In this document: one piece after another, positions 11,462-21,400 of the stretch
Layout: the number at the start of each line of letters is the position of its first letter
Numbering within the stretch: the first letter of the stretch is position 1
Origin: Hymenopus coronatus
Taxonomy: Eukaryota > Arthropoda > Insecta > Mantodea > Hymenopodidae
Assembly: GCA_030762935.1 (NCBI GenBank)
Contig: CM060900.1
Location: 439,145,259 to 439,209,258 of the forward strand
Length of the DNA stretch: 64,000 nt
Reading direction: 5' to 3'
The notes under the pieces: model-generated
Databases searched by the model: none
Told to the model about the DNA's origin: nothing
The model's input: the letters and a program-made list of their open reading frames with translations, nothing else
Position numbers and translations under genes: made by a program

Positions 11462-11878
11462 TGGTCCGTGTAGCAGCTACTGGAGCTACTTGGTTACAGC
11501 TTCAATGGGGCAATGTTGAAAATGGAGGTAGCGCAGTTCGTGGTTTTCTTCTGAACTTCAGACGTGAAGAAGGAGGAGAATGGGAAGAGCGTTCATTGCC
11601 AAGAGATGCCACATTCTACCGTTTACAGGGTCTTTCTTGTGGTACAGAATATCAGATACAACTTATGGCATACAATGCAGTTGGGAGTGGCTCTCCTAGT
11701 CAGACTCTTATTGCTCGAACTGAAGGTTCACAACCACTAAAAGCCAGTCATGGGGAATTCTTAGAAAGCAACACCAGCTGTATCACCCTTCATTTGAGAG
11801 CATGGGCTGATAATGGTTGTCCCATATCTGCCTTCAGTATTGAGTACAAGGAAGCATCACAAGATGATTGGCTAACAG
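11462..11878 (+). CDS. Dscam: Dscam-family gene, exon for FN3-5 and first half of FN3-6
   Basis: This 417-bp exon encodes 139 residues. The first domain runs from 'VVRVAATGATWLQLQW' through 'YQIQLMAYNAVGSGSPS' to 'TLIARTEG', an FN3 fold. Then comes a linker ('GSQPLKASHGEFLE') and the start of the next FN3 ('CITLHLRAWADNGCPISAF', 'SIEYKEASQDDW'). The 'LHLRAWADNGCPI' block is characteristic of Dscam FN3-6. The acceptor is at 11460-11461 (cttcccag) and the donor at 11879 (gtattt); both ends are phase 1. An alternative acceptor at 11443-11444 would be out of frame. The exon begins directly at strand A, without the usual PPxxP linker of an FN3 domain. Confidence 0.92.
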
Positions 11879-12390
11879 GTATTTTGTCACAGATTAAGCA
11901 TAAATATGCACGTGTATTGGTTTCTTGGATATCATTTGTATTCATGATGTTGTTGCACGCTATCTATTGTGAGTGGACTCCAGACAGATAACCATGTAGA
12001 ATTTACATCTCTTGAAAATATTGTTGAATGCCTTAAGCTATCAGAAGAAATAAATGCGGAAGAGTATATTATAAGTTTTGTGCCATTAGAAACATCTCAC
12101 GTCACCCATTCTGGAGAGTGAAAAAATGCTCAAGTAGATGACAGTGTTTTCTAAGTATAACAGGGAAAAAATGATAGAAACTTGAAAAACTGTTAATTGT
12201 TTATGGTTAAGGCTAATCATAATATCTGGAGAATGGCAACTGGAACAGAAACCAGAATTGGAGTTGAGCAGCATGTAAGATTTTGGTTCACAAAAGTCCA
12301 GTAGCAAGATAGGAATGTATATCAATAACCAAATTGATCTCCAAGTGGAAAGTCAATTTTTGCACATTTCAATTGGTTGGTTCATTCTGG
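11879..12390. other. Dscam: Dscam intron, nothing recognised
   Basis: AT-rich sequence after the donor at 11879. Open frames on either strand show no recognisable domain. Confidence 0.45.
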
Positions 12391-12930
12391 GGGGGGGGGG
12401 GGGGGGTTCCATACTGCAGCCACCATGATTTTATTGTGCGGATAGGATGATATGAGTATCCAATGGTCAGCCAAAATCGACCATGGGGAAAGAGCCACCA
12501 TGGTAAGTCCCTAACATAGTCCAAGCAATTCTTCATCTCGCTAAGTGCCCATGACCTGGATCTGACTGAACAACTCAAGTCTTACAGATGACTACAGTGC
12601 CACCCTGCTATTGTACAGTGCCTGAGAACTGTATTTCCAAAGTACATTCTTCACCACCATGGAGAGATGCCACCGCCGCAGTCATGCCAACAATTACAGT
12701 TCTGAAAGAGATCAGTTAGAATGAAAATGGATGGAGATGAAATGAAGGGACAGGAAGTCCAGGGAACTGAAGAAACCTCTCCAGCATTCTCCTGATGACC
12801 CAGGAAAAACCCCAGAAAACACTTAGGGAGGTCAGCATTGAGAGTCAAACCCATGACCTCCCTAATGTCAGTCTCAGATGAAATGCCTGAAGCACTTGGC
12901 TTGGTGCGTTGGGATTTCATTTGTGTATAA
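12391..12930 (-). mobile_element. Repeat with SINE family 4 body
   Basis: A G-run of about 18 bases at 12391-12408 opens an unusual non-AT-rich block. Its right part (about 12640-12930), read on the minus strand, matches 57620-57880 in order: a box-B-like 'gggtttgactc', then a tract near 'tcatcaggagaatgctgg'. The left part (12415-12600) was not matched elsewhere in the window. I see no coding domain. Confidence 0.5.
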
Positions 12931-13669
12931 TTGATAATTTTTTCAACAATTTGTCAACATAATATGGGCTAGCCAACATCAAAATTCAAAATAATTGCAA
13001 CTAGATTTACTCTAGCAGCTGTTTTTATGTCATGGTGACCTAGAATAATCTCTACAGTGACCAGCTTAACATGTACAATATGGATTTAATACGCTGTGCT
13101 CACAAATGAGAAGAAGAAATTTAAAATTTAGTCAAGTCTTTTTTTTCCATTCTCAGTGCTCAGGATAGCTTCCCGTCAAATTATCATCTAAATCCGGATC
13201 CTAAACCAATATTTCAGTGCTGCTTCTTTTGTCGCTGCACTTAGTAAGCCCAATACTTCCCTAAAAACATCCTGGATCATATCAATAGGTTCCTCTCCCT
13301 ATTTAGTCTCCACATCTCTATTCCTTATAGCATTTTTGGTTCTATCACCGTATAAATTTTTCCAATCACTTAATCCGATGTTTGGTACTCTGTGCCTACA
13401 ACTTGAATGAACAATATAAATTTAATTATTTAAATTGAGCAAATATGTTATAATGCACGTTTCACTTTATTTACTCTGCCTGTAAGTTAGGTATGGACAA
13501 ACCCCGAAACACTTCACATATAACTTGCAGAGTTGGCTAACACCTCATAGTTTGAAACAAATGGATAGATGCAGAAAGAAAGAGAGAATGAGTGCAATGT
13601 TGGTTGTTGATTCTTTCATAAATAATACTAACATCTTTTGCATGTAGTTTAGACTACCAGTAAATTAAT
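12931..13669. other. Dscam: Dscam intron, nothing recognised
   Basis: No repeat match and no coding signal seen. Confidence 0.4.
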
Positions 13670-14440
13670 ACAAAAAATCTGATTTGTTCCATTTACATGA
13701 CTTTCTCTAGCTGTTCCACAAAAAAAACTTCTTACAAAAGATTATTCTTTTATCTATACCATTGCTAATCGAGATAAACACTAGGCTAAAGGGATAATCA
13801 AGTCTTTTAAAAGCTGGTCGCTATGTGAAACAATTGAAATTTGGTTCTCTTTGCAAGGCCAGCAGTAAACAAAAACAAGATGAATGGAAAGATGACTTCC
13901 TATTTGAGAAATGTTTTAGTAGTTTAAAATTGAAACCAATAACAAAGAATATGTCAGAAACAGTTAACTCTACAAACAAAATGTATATGACATAAATTGT
14001 GTGTTTTAAACAATATCTATATTTTTTCTGTAGTAAACATTTGTATAGCTCTTACAGTTTACCAGCTAGACAAAAGTCATCCTGAATAAGATATCTTAAA
14101 CATATGGTATTTTAATAAAAATTGATAAAGCCATTTTTGAGAAATCGACATTTTCTAAAAGCAATATAAAGCATAGTTGGGGTGGCGGGATTTTTCCAAA
14201 AATCTTTTTATCTTATCTTTGGAAGATGCTGAATTTAAATGCCAAGTCTGGTGTGTAACCGACTTCTCGATTTTTAGTTATGCTGTCCACACAAATCTTT
14301 TTCTAAAAATGCTTCTTTTTGGATTCAGGGGACCCTAAAACATGTATTTTTGTACAATTTCTGAAATGAATGTTTGGGTGGAATACAATACCTTGTCTAG
14401 CTACTGTGTACATTGTGTGTAGAGAAAGTAAACATTTTAT
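13670..14440 (+). repeat. Dispersed repeat A, copy 2 (long)
   Basis: Matches 25345-26400 over most of its length ('aatctgatttgttccat', 'tttgagaaatcgacat' region, the 'ggggtgg' core, 'ggaagatgctgaatttaaat'). Its 3' end matches the first 235 bases of the window. It also matches 56930-57540 on the opposite strand. No open frame is conserved between copies. Probably a non-autonomous mobile element of unknown class. Confidence 0.7.
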
Positions 14441-15482
14441 TTTTAATTACATTCTTTAACATTTGCAATTATTTCTTTAAAACCTGGGTAACTCTGATAG
14501 AGCTATTTTCAATTGTTCAGATGTTCGTCAAATGAAATCTGCATTTTGACTTGACATAATTCTTTCTGAAAACAGTTGCTCACACAAATAAGTAGAACCA
14601 AACATAACAAAAAATTTAGCTTTAGGGTATCTTAATTGTGAGAGATTTGCAACTGATAACTGTTTGAGTATAGATTAATACCATGTTTATGATGTCAATA
14701 TTTCAAAACATATAATTTTGCACAGATATATAGCTGCACACTTAGCCTTAGCCTTGAGGTAGCATTTATATAGGATTACAAAAAGGTCAAAATCATTTCC
14801 CAGAAAAATGTTTACTCTCTCTGTTTTCTAGTAAGAGTATTACATTCCATATTCTCATATGTATTTTTAAGGGACTGCAAAAAGGGAAAATTATGCAGCT
14901 GCCCCTCTTGAAACTGCCCCTCCCACAATTCCAACTACATTTCAAAGATTTTAATTGCACTGTACATGTTTACTAATTTTGATTTCTTTCTTTTTGCTTA
15001 AACTCGATTATTTACTTATTTACTCTCTTTCAATAGGACATATGTCCCAGTTACTGAAATTAATTGTAAACAAGATAGATCAAATATTTATATACAGGCT
15101 TAAAATCTGCCATGATGACTCTCCATTTGAAAATCCATCGCAACAAATCTGCTTGCTAATAGGCCAAGTCATACGTGGGCATATACCTGTCATGTACACC
15201 AAACTTCTGCAACGTCTTGTGTTATATTTGGGAGCATGTGGTTCCTGAATCAGTAAATGTCCATGCCCATTTTAAGTGAAAGAAGGCTACATAAGAATAT
15301 AATTTGTCTGTAATTTTAATAACAATAGTTTATGACATATTTTCACTTCCCTCTGAGCATTTAAAAGGTGTGCCTCGTAAAATTGCTCTTTGAATTGATA
15401 TTTTGTTTAGAAACCATATCATTTGTTCTAAAATCTTCAAAGAATGATGAATACTTGTAACTTTAATTTTCTATTGTTTCAG
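14441..15482. other. Dscam: Dscam intron between FN3-6 exons, nothing recognised
   Basis: Intron sequence ending in the pyrimidine-rich acceptor before 15483. An open frame at 14955-15248 starts in AT-rich sequence and has no domain that I recognise. Confidence 0.45.
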
Positions 15483-15626
15483 CAGGGAATAACATTCAGA
15501 GCAAAGAGAGCTTCACTATTCCAGGTCTTTGGCCAGGTACAAGATACCATTTAAAAGTAACAGCCACTAATAGTGCAGGTTCTTCTGTAGCGGAATATTC
15601 AGCGACCACACTCCCTATTATTGGTG
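15483..15626 (+). CDS. Dscam: Dscam-family gene, exon for second half of FN3-6
   Basis: This 144-bp exon encodes 'NNIQSKESFTIPGLWPGTRY' followed by 'HLKVTATNSAGSSVAEYS' and 'TTLPIIG', the E, F and G strands of FN3-6. The 'GLxPGTRYxLKVTAxNSAGS' pattern is the usual Dscam ending of this domain. It joins the first half at 11462-11878 in phase 1. The acceptor is a tandem NAGNAG (tttcagcag): starting at 15483 or 15486 changes one residue only. The donor at 15627 (gtgagt) is strong. This is the last extracellular domain; a transmembrane segment should follow. Confidence 0.93.
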
Positions 15627-16540
15627 GTGAGTAGTGCATTGAGTGCATTATGTAGTTATTTGTAGTTATCTTTAGACTCAAAAGTATAAAGAGAATCTGA
15701 AAAAACATTTATATATTTTAAACTACATATGTTATAGCTTTATAAGATCATCTTGCTTACTGTTAACTATTAAAAACACTGTTTGCTGTACATATTTCAC
15801 TTTATAAGAACACATTTCAAAGAGACGTCCCCCTCGTTCTAAGCTGAATGGTTGACTGGCTCTCATGAGATATCTGCTTTCCCCTTACCTTGTAGTCTAC
15901 TCTACTTGTATTCCTATTGATGAATCGTGTGTCTTCTGGCACCAACATTTTAGTATTCATGAAACATTATTTGGTCCCGAGCTTTGAAATGTCAAATGTC
16001 ATCATGTGGTTCACCAATTGGAATGCACACTAGACAACAAGGAATGGGAAAGCAGACACTTGACAAGAGCCAGTCAAGGGTCAGCTGAAAATGAGGTGAA
16101 TGAGCATGTCTCCTTGAAACATGGTTTTATAAAGTTGATAAATTAGTGGAGCAAATAGTGTTTTTAATGCTTGACAAAGTTTTTAATTTTCTTTTGGTCA
16201 TGTTCCGCTGTTTTAAATACTTTTATTTGAAGTTTTTAAAGGATAGGTTTGCCATGCTGTATTACACATGTTACCCACTCAGTTGATTTTGTGCTAGACC
16301 AAGTAAGCCTGCTCCAGGCAGTGTAGTGGGTAAGCACACAAGTATATCAGTTAGAGACAGGCTTCTGACAGCAGTGGCAGGACTCTCGTTCCTTGCACAC
16401 TGTGTATATTATGTCAGGAACAGAAAGTAATCTAACATGCAAGTCATCAACTCCTACGTTTATGCCTGCCTGGGAGGAATCTTCCTTTTTTTTTTTTTTT
16501 TTTTTTTTTGTAGAAAGTGACATACACTGTGTTTCAGCTA
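15627..16540. other. Dscam: Dscam intron; place where a transmembrane exon would be expected
   Basis: A hydrophobic stretch flanked by basic residues can be read at about 16352-16423 ('RLLTAVAGLSFLAHCVYYV' then RNRK and a stop). However, the splice site after it gives phase 2, not the phase 1 needed by the exon at 23346. The T-run at 16485-16509 follows. No other candidate was found. Confidence 0.3.
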
Positions 16541-16624
16541 TTCTGAAATGCAAATATTAAGTAAGTTGTAGTTTCCTTGAATTTCTGAAATGCAAATATT
16601 AAGTAAGTTGTAGTTTCCTTGAAT
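16541..16624. repeat. Perfect tandem duplication of a 42-bp unit
   Basis: The unit beginning 'ttctgaaatgcaaatatt' occurs at 16541-16582 and again at 16583-16624 without mismatch, so the duplication is recent. Confidence 0.95.
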
Positions 16625-16644
16625 TATGTTACATACCCTTTACT

Positions 16645-16945
16645 AATCAAGATGTCTGTTCATATTCACTGCAATAAAAGTGAAACTTTCTTGCCATTTG
16701 TGTTAAATACCAGTTAATAAATTATCAAGAGACCAGCTCATATTCATGGCTATAAATGTGCCCACTGCTATCATCATCATCATCATCACTATTGTGTTAG
16801 ATACTGATTAATCATGAAGAGGCCTGCTCACATTCACTGTTTTAAATGAGAAATCTTTCTTTTTTTTTGTATTGTGTTAGATACAATTTATTGCCATGAT
16901 ACCTTTTCATACTCGCTGCTATTAATGTGAAAAATGTTGTTACAA
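16645..16945. repeat. Degenerate minisatellite, about four units of 80-95 bp
   Basis: The pattern 'cat attcact g(c)tattaaatgtgaaa' plus 'attgtgttagatac' recurs about four times, with a (CAT)n microsatellite inside the second unit (16770-16790). Units differ by many substitutions. Confidence 0.6.
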
Positions 16946-17642
16946 ATTAATTCTCATATTGTTGGCATTATAATGCATTTACAGTGGCATTGCGCAAGTT
17001 AAGGAGCTTATTGTTCTACTATGCTGTTAATACTATCATAAATGTCATTATTTTTTGCAACTGATTATGTTACGAATTCCAAACCTATGAAAATATGTTT
17101 ATATTCATATCAGAAATATCAATATTAATGTACATAAGAGACATTATAATATAGCAATTATTCTCCTAGTTATGACCCTACAATAGGCATATGAAGCTGT
17201 GAAAGTTGAATTAAATATTTCAAATGCAAAATGCTGCATACCACCACTGCACTGATCAAATTTTTGTGCAATGTACAGTAGATAATTGAGTGCAAGCAAC
17301 AAGCAAGGTTGCTCTCTCTCCTTTACTCAAAGAGCAACCAGTTGATGACATGTGCTTTCTTACATAATGTCCCATGCATAAATAGAATGACACTAGAAGT
17401 GTCAAAGTTTACACTGAAATGCATGGATGATAGACGCTACTGATACTAATGTTGAACTGTAGAGATGAGGTATAGAAATAAAGTAGAAAGAAACTTGGAG
17501 TGAATAAGATTTGTATAGTAGTAAGGAGCATTCACATGACTTCTTCTGTAGCTCCAAGATGCACTTAATCTTTGAAGAATAGGTAACGCAGAGCCAGGAG
17601 CAGGGACTAGTCGCCCGAATGTACTCAGGTGGGGGCAAATCG
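16946..17642. other. Dscam: Intron, nothing recognised
   Basis: AT-rich. No repeat match and no coding domain. Confidence 0.4.
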
Positions 17643-17945
17643 AAAAAAAAATGAAATGGCCTGTTATTTATGGACGCTGTTTAACTGCTTTGGTTCTCAG
17701 CATCCCATTCTATATTGGGCGTGAAAGATCACTTAATTTTGCTCAGAGGCCTCTCTTATCAGGCTTGAGGTTCTTTTACGTGCCGTAAATCTACGACACG
17801 GGACTCACAGCTTTACTTCCCTTCCAAAGGAAGCCATGCTAAGGAGTTTTACGCCCAAAAAAATCCATCGGCCTCCGCTGGGTTTGAACCCGCGACCTTG
17901 GGTATATGAAGTTAACATGGTAACCATTACACCACGGAGGGCGAC
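17643..17945 (-). mobile_element. SINE family 1, youngest-looking copy
   Basis: Full-length minus-strand copy. The head at 17945-17880 has box A-like 'tggtgtaatggttacc' and box B 'gggtttgaaccc' region. The body and an A-tail (T-rich on the plus strand) follow, ending at 17643. It is flanked by a perfect 12-bp duplication GGGGCAAATCGA at 17632-17643 and 17946-17957 (the last A is shared with the tail). This defines the ends of the family. Confidence 0.92.
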
Positions 17946-18100
17946 GGGGCAAATCGACAGGGTACTTATCCACTTTTCTTGTGGATTTACCCGTGCGATA
18001 TAGTAAGTGTAGTCAAGTCGTTTGCAAGCGTTTGTGTCTGTGTCAATATACTGTGGGCTAGGCTTTTCCCTTAGTGCTGCCGGCGCAGGCTGGTTTACCT

Positions 18101-18155
18101 CCAGGGGTGGTCACCCACCCAGGAAGGGACCAGGCCCAATGCTCCTTTACTTGGC
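18101..18155 (-). repeat. 5S-rRNA-like module, copy 1, in LINE 2 3' region
   Basis: On the minus strand the sequence has 'gtaaaggagcattgggcc' and 'tgggtgggtgaccacc', parallel to box A and box C of 5S rRNA genes (ttaagcagc..., ggatgggtgacc...). It is more diverged than the copy at 18262 and only about half a 5S gene is visible. Not a functional 5S gene. Confidence 0.65.
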
Positions 18156-18261
18156 CAGCCGCTTGCGGGCTGTCAAGGAAAGCAGTCCTACTACCGGGAA
18201 GAGCTGAAAGGATGGGGGTAGGGGGTGGGGGTAAGCCAGTTGTGCAGCTGGTCAGAGAACA

Positions 18262-18316
18262 ACTCGGTGGTCACCCAACCAAGTTGAGACTGGGCCCAAT
18301 GCTGCTTAACTTGGCG
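18262..18316 (-). repeat. 5S-rRNA-like module, copy 2, in LINE 2 3' region
   Basis: On the minus strand 'aagttaagcagcattgggcc' is followed by 'caacttggttgggtgacc' and 'accgag'. Against the arthropod 5S consensus the pieces 'ttaagcagc', 'gggc', 'acttgg' and 'gggtgacc' line up in the right order and spacing, covering the internal promoter (box A to box C). It lies 161 bp from copy 1 in the same orientation as the LINE genes. The 5' third of 5S is not recognisable. Confidence 0.75.
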
Positions 18317-18636
18317 GGAAAGTGTGTACTGAAGGGAGAAACAGCCGAAAACTACCATCCCAAGGCATCCTTGGGAAGCCGGTTACTGAAGGGTCTTCTA
18401 GGCAGCGTGTGGTCATAGTGACTGAGAAAGTTCACCAGGTTATTGGGGTGAGGAGCAAGTTTAGTGTAAATTGTGCAAGCTCTTTCTCGCACAACATCCA
18501 CTATATAGGGGATTCTGGAGTGGGAATGGAAAGGTGGGATGGGAATCTACGGTGTGTGCCATATATCATCCTCAGTGCCCTGTTCTGCACGGTCTGCAGC
18601 CTGCGGATGGTGGAATGAGCCACCATACTCTAGACC

Positions 18637-20000
18637 TCACAGCCATACAGCATCAGGGGCAGGATGACTCCACGATTCAGCCATAGTTTGAGGGCATGGT
18701 GGAGCGGAAGATGGGAAACAACTGCCGAAGGGCAGCGTGCGCCCCATCCTGACCTCCCTGACATGTAGAGTGAATGTAAGGGCGTGGTCGAGGAGGACTC
18801 CGAGGTATTTGGCGGTGCAGACCCAGGGGATCCGCCACCGCTGCAACCTCAGGGACCTCTCCGGCCGCCAGTGACGGACTTCAGCCAGCAGTAGAGCAGA
18901 GCTCTTCTGCAGGCTGATGGCCATCCACCACTTTTGACTCCATCTGCCTATGGCCTAGAGCTGTCTCTGTAGCGTGGGGAAGCAGAAATGGGTGTTCTTG
19001 TTACGTGCCATGAGGACATCGTCGGCATACTGGCATGTAACAGTACTGGGTTCTGTGGGGAAGTCAGACATGTAGGCGGCAAAGAGTAACGGCGACAACA
19101 CGCTGCTTTCCAGCGCTCCCATGGCTATGGGCCTGACTGTGGAATGCCTCCCCTCCACCCTCACCCTGAAAGTGCAGTCCCGAAGGAAGCTACTAAACAG
19201 GTGAAGGTAGGGAGGAGGGATTTCTGTACTCTTGAGCTTGTTCAATAGTCCCTGATGCCACATGGTGGCTAAGGCCTTTTCCATGTCCAAGAGTGCCGCG
19301 ACTGTTTTGAAGTTGTCCTGGAAGCCCTCGGCCAGTCGCAGCAGCTGCAAGGTGTGGAATATCCAGTACGAAAACCAAACTGATGATCCGGGAGTAGGAA
19401 TCTCTCCTCAAAGAGAGAGGTGAGGCGGGGAAGGAGTAACCGCTCGAATACTTGCCGGGTTTCAGAATGCATACCACCCTTGCCTCCTTCCAACACGGAA
19501 AGTGGCGGAGGTGTAGGCATACATTGTAAATCCGCGTCAGGTGGATTACGGCCTTTCGGGGTAGGCGCGGTGACGACGTCATGTCCAGGGGCTTTGTTGG
19601 GTTTTGGGTTTTTGAGTTCGGGGTGACTGTAGGAATGCGGATCTCCTCTTGGGGGGCGGGGCTCCTCATAGAGGTGGTCGACTGTTGCCTCCACGAGTTC
19701 AGTAAAGTCCTCGTCCTGTGGTCTTCCTGGGGTTGGAATTGGGACTCCAGATGGTCTGCGAAATCCGTGACTTTATCCTGGGGCTCAAAGGGGAGTCTCC
19801 TGCGGGTGCCATGGATGGGATGCTGGAATTGACTTTTGTCGTTCCTAAGGGACCGGGTGATCCTCCAGGGTTGCTTCTCTTCCAGGTTTACTTTAGCCAT
19901 TGTGTGTTCCCAGGCCGCTTTGCGGTGCGCGCGAAGCAGGCACCTTGCCAGGGATTGTAACCGCTAGTACACTGCTTGGATCCTGTGATGGCAAAAGCGC
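18637..20000 (-). pseudogene. LINE 2 reverse transcriptase (ORF2 without endonuclease)
   Basis: Read 5' to 3' on the minus strand, pieces in three frames give the jockey-clade order. These are 'PWRITRSLRNDKSQ' and 'PIHGTRRR' (linker), 'RKAVIHLTRIYNVCLHLRHF' and 'LPDHQFGFRTG' (fingers), 'LLSPLLFAAYMSD'-like block with 'CQYADDVLMARN' (catalytic YADD kept), and 'IPWVCTAKYLGVLLDHALTF' (thumb) at 18850-18790. At least two frameshifts separate them. The protein cannot be made as it stands. Confidence 0.82.
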
Positions 20001-20236
20001 TGCCATAGCTTCCGTACAGTTGCCTTGGCTTTTAGCAGCTGTCGGATTTCGTTGGGTGTGGTTCTCGGGTTAGGTTTGTCAGATGGGAATGCGGTAGGTG
20101 TGCGTGTGTACCACATTCAGGATTTGTTGGGAGAAAGCCGTGGCTGCCTCTTCCAGGGCGTCAATAGAATCGATGCGAGGTCGCAGGTCCACAGTTTGGT
20201 TTAGGTCTAGGACGGCTGCATCCCAGTCGATCTCAT

Positions 20237-21232
20237 TTATCCAGTGGGCGTTGTCTCGGGTTGCTCAGAGGTGGGTGCCTCTGATTGGCCCGGCTGACCA
20301 GTCGCCCTACGAGTTTTCCTTCCCTTCTTTGACTTCTTCTTTAAAGAAGTCCGGCGTGGGCCCTCAGCTGAGGGCGGCATGGCGGCTTCCTCCTTTGATA
20401 TAGGCGAACCTGATTGGGGGGTGGGACCTCCAGCGAGGACGGATCTGGGGGGGAGCTGGCACTGTCTCTGCAGCGACTGTGGGGTTGGGAGTAGCCGCTG
20501 CCTCTGCGGCGTGCAGCGTTCCCTCAGCGCGGTCAAGTGCTGATGCAAAGGACACCCCAGGGCGCACATTAGCTGGTTCCCGGGGGCCTCCAGGTGGCCC
20601 TCAATGATGCGCTGCTGCACCTTGCAGCCTCTGTAAATGCCCACATGCTCCTCACCACAGTTCGCACAGCGGCGGTGTTCATAGGGCTTTGTGCAGTCCT
20701 TCAGCATATGGGGCTCTGCACACTGTAGGCATGCAAGCTTGCGCTCGCACACACTGCTGAAGTGATGGAAACCCATGCACCTATGGCACTGCACAGGTCC
20801 TTCTTTGCCGTGGTATCTTTCAATACGCACGACGGTGAAGATGAACCAACGGACAGCGTCTATAGTCTGAACTGGCTGGGCGCGTTCCTTTGGTACTACG
20901 ACCAAGAAAAGAGACATAGGCACTCTCTCAGGACCATTGGCCGTTACCACTGTCTTACTAAGATGTGCCACAGAGATGGGGGTTATTCGGTACTCATCCT
21001 GTAGGGCTGCCTTTACATCTTCAGGGGTACAGTCGGAGTCAAGGCACCGAATTATCCTATGCTCCACGTAGGGCCGCTGCAGTGAGTAACTGTAAAATGG
21101 GATCTGTTCATCCCGTAATATAGACTTTGTCGCCTCAAAGTCCCTTTCTGTGGAGGTATGGAGGTGAACCTTCGACTTCTGCCAGGTCTCAAAGGGGCCC
21201 CTAAGTTTCACTGCCAGCTTTCTCATAACCAT
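20237..21232 (-). CDS. LINE 2 ORF1 (gag-like protein with CCHC zinc knuckles)
   Basis: An uninterrupted frame of 331 codons. The N-terminal half has the gag-like region seen in jockey and related elements. It is followed by three knuckles: 'CHRCMGFHHFSSVC' (CX2CX4HX4C), 'CLQCAEPHMLKDC' and 'CANCGEEHVGIYRGC'. The C-terminal third is rich in Pro, Gln, Ser and Lys. The family role is RNA binding and nucleoprotein formation for retrotransposition. The last codons (TTPTG, stop) overlap, in another frame, sequence encoding the endonuclease-to-RT linker ('DNAHWINEIDWDAAV'). This indicates that a deletion joins ORF1 to ORF2. An in-frame upstream extension to about 21390 is blocked by a stop. Confidence 0.8.
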   Translation of the reverse strand: MVMRKLAVKLRGPFETWQKSKVHLHTSTERDFEATKSILRDEQIPFYSYSLQRPYVEHRIIRCLDSDCTPEDVKAALQDEYRITPISVAHLSKTVVTANGPERVPMSLFLVVVPKERAQPVQTIDAVRWFIFTVVRIERYHGKEGPVQCHRCMGFHHFSSVCERKLACLQCAEPHMLKDCTKPYEHRRCANCGEEHVGIYRGCKVQQRIIEGHLEAPGNQLMCALGCPLHQHLTALRERCTPQRQRLLPTPQSLQRQCQLPPRSVLAGGPTPQSGSPISKEEAAMPPSAEGPRRTSLKKKSKKGRKTRRATGQPGQSEAPTSEQPETTPTG

Positions 21233-21400
21233 GACGTGGTTGCGGAAAGTGTTGGCGACTATTGGCAGGATTTTATGCCCCCTTCTGGTTGGGGGTTATT
21301 TCCCTGTGGTGGTGTGGTTGGGGTGGGGGAAGAACACCCGCTCCTGCGGCTCCCTGCGTGGACACTGCCTCCTTGCTACCCTAGCCATTCTATTTATACC

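Larger units (their letters stand above)
18000..21400 (-). mobile_element. Jockey-like LINE 2, internally deleted
   Basis: The block is GC-rich compared with its surroundings. On the minus strand it holds an ORF1 with three CCHC knuckles (21232-20237), a reverse transcriptase (about 20000-18640), and a 3' part (18640-18000) containing two 5S-rRNA-like modules. The endonuclease that should sit between ORF1 and the reverse transcriptase is missing. ORF1 is intact from its start; the reverse transcriptase is split by frameshifts. Confidence 0.85.

Noticed and set aside
11445..11500. Upstream acceptor (atttttcag at 11443-11444) for the FN3-5 exon
   Set aside because: A good pyrimidine tract, but the resulting frame stops within ten codons and does not match the phase of Ig10.
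14955..15248. 97-codon plus-strand frame
   Set aside because: AT-rich leading half, no domain, no splice sites in phase with Dscam.
16279..16423. Dscam transmembrane exon encoding LLTAVAGLSFLAHCVYYV
   Set aside because: The available donor gives phase 2, the frame stops right after RNRK, and the sequence does not resemble Dscam transmembrane segments. Kept only as a weak candidate.
18262..18316. Functional 5S rRNA gene
   Set aside because: Only the internal-promoter half is recognisable, with no intact 5' third and no terminator T-run. It is embedded in LINE sequence.
19420..20403. Several plus-strand GC-rich frames
   Set aside because: They are antisense to the LINE 2 reverse transcriptase and ORF1.
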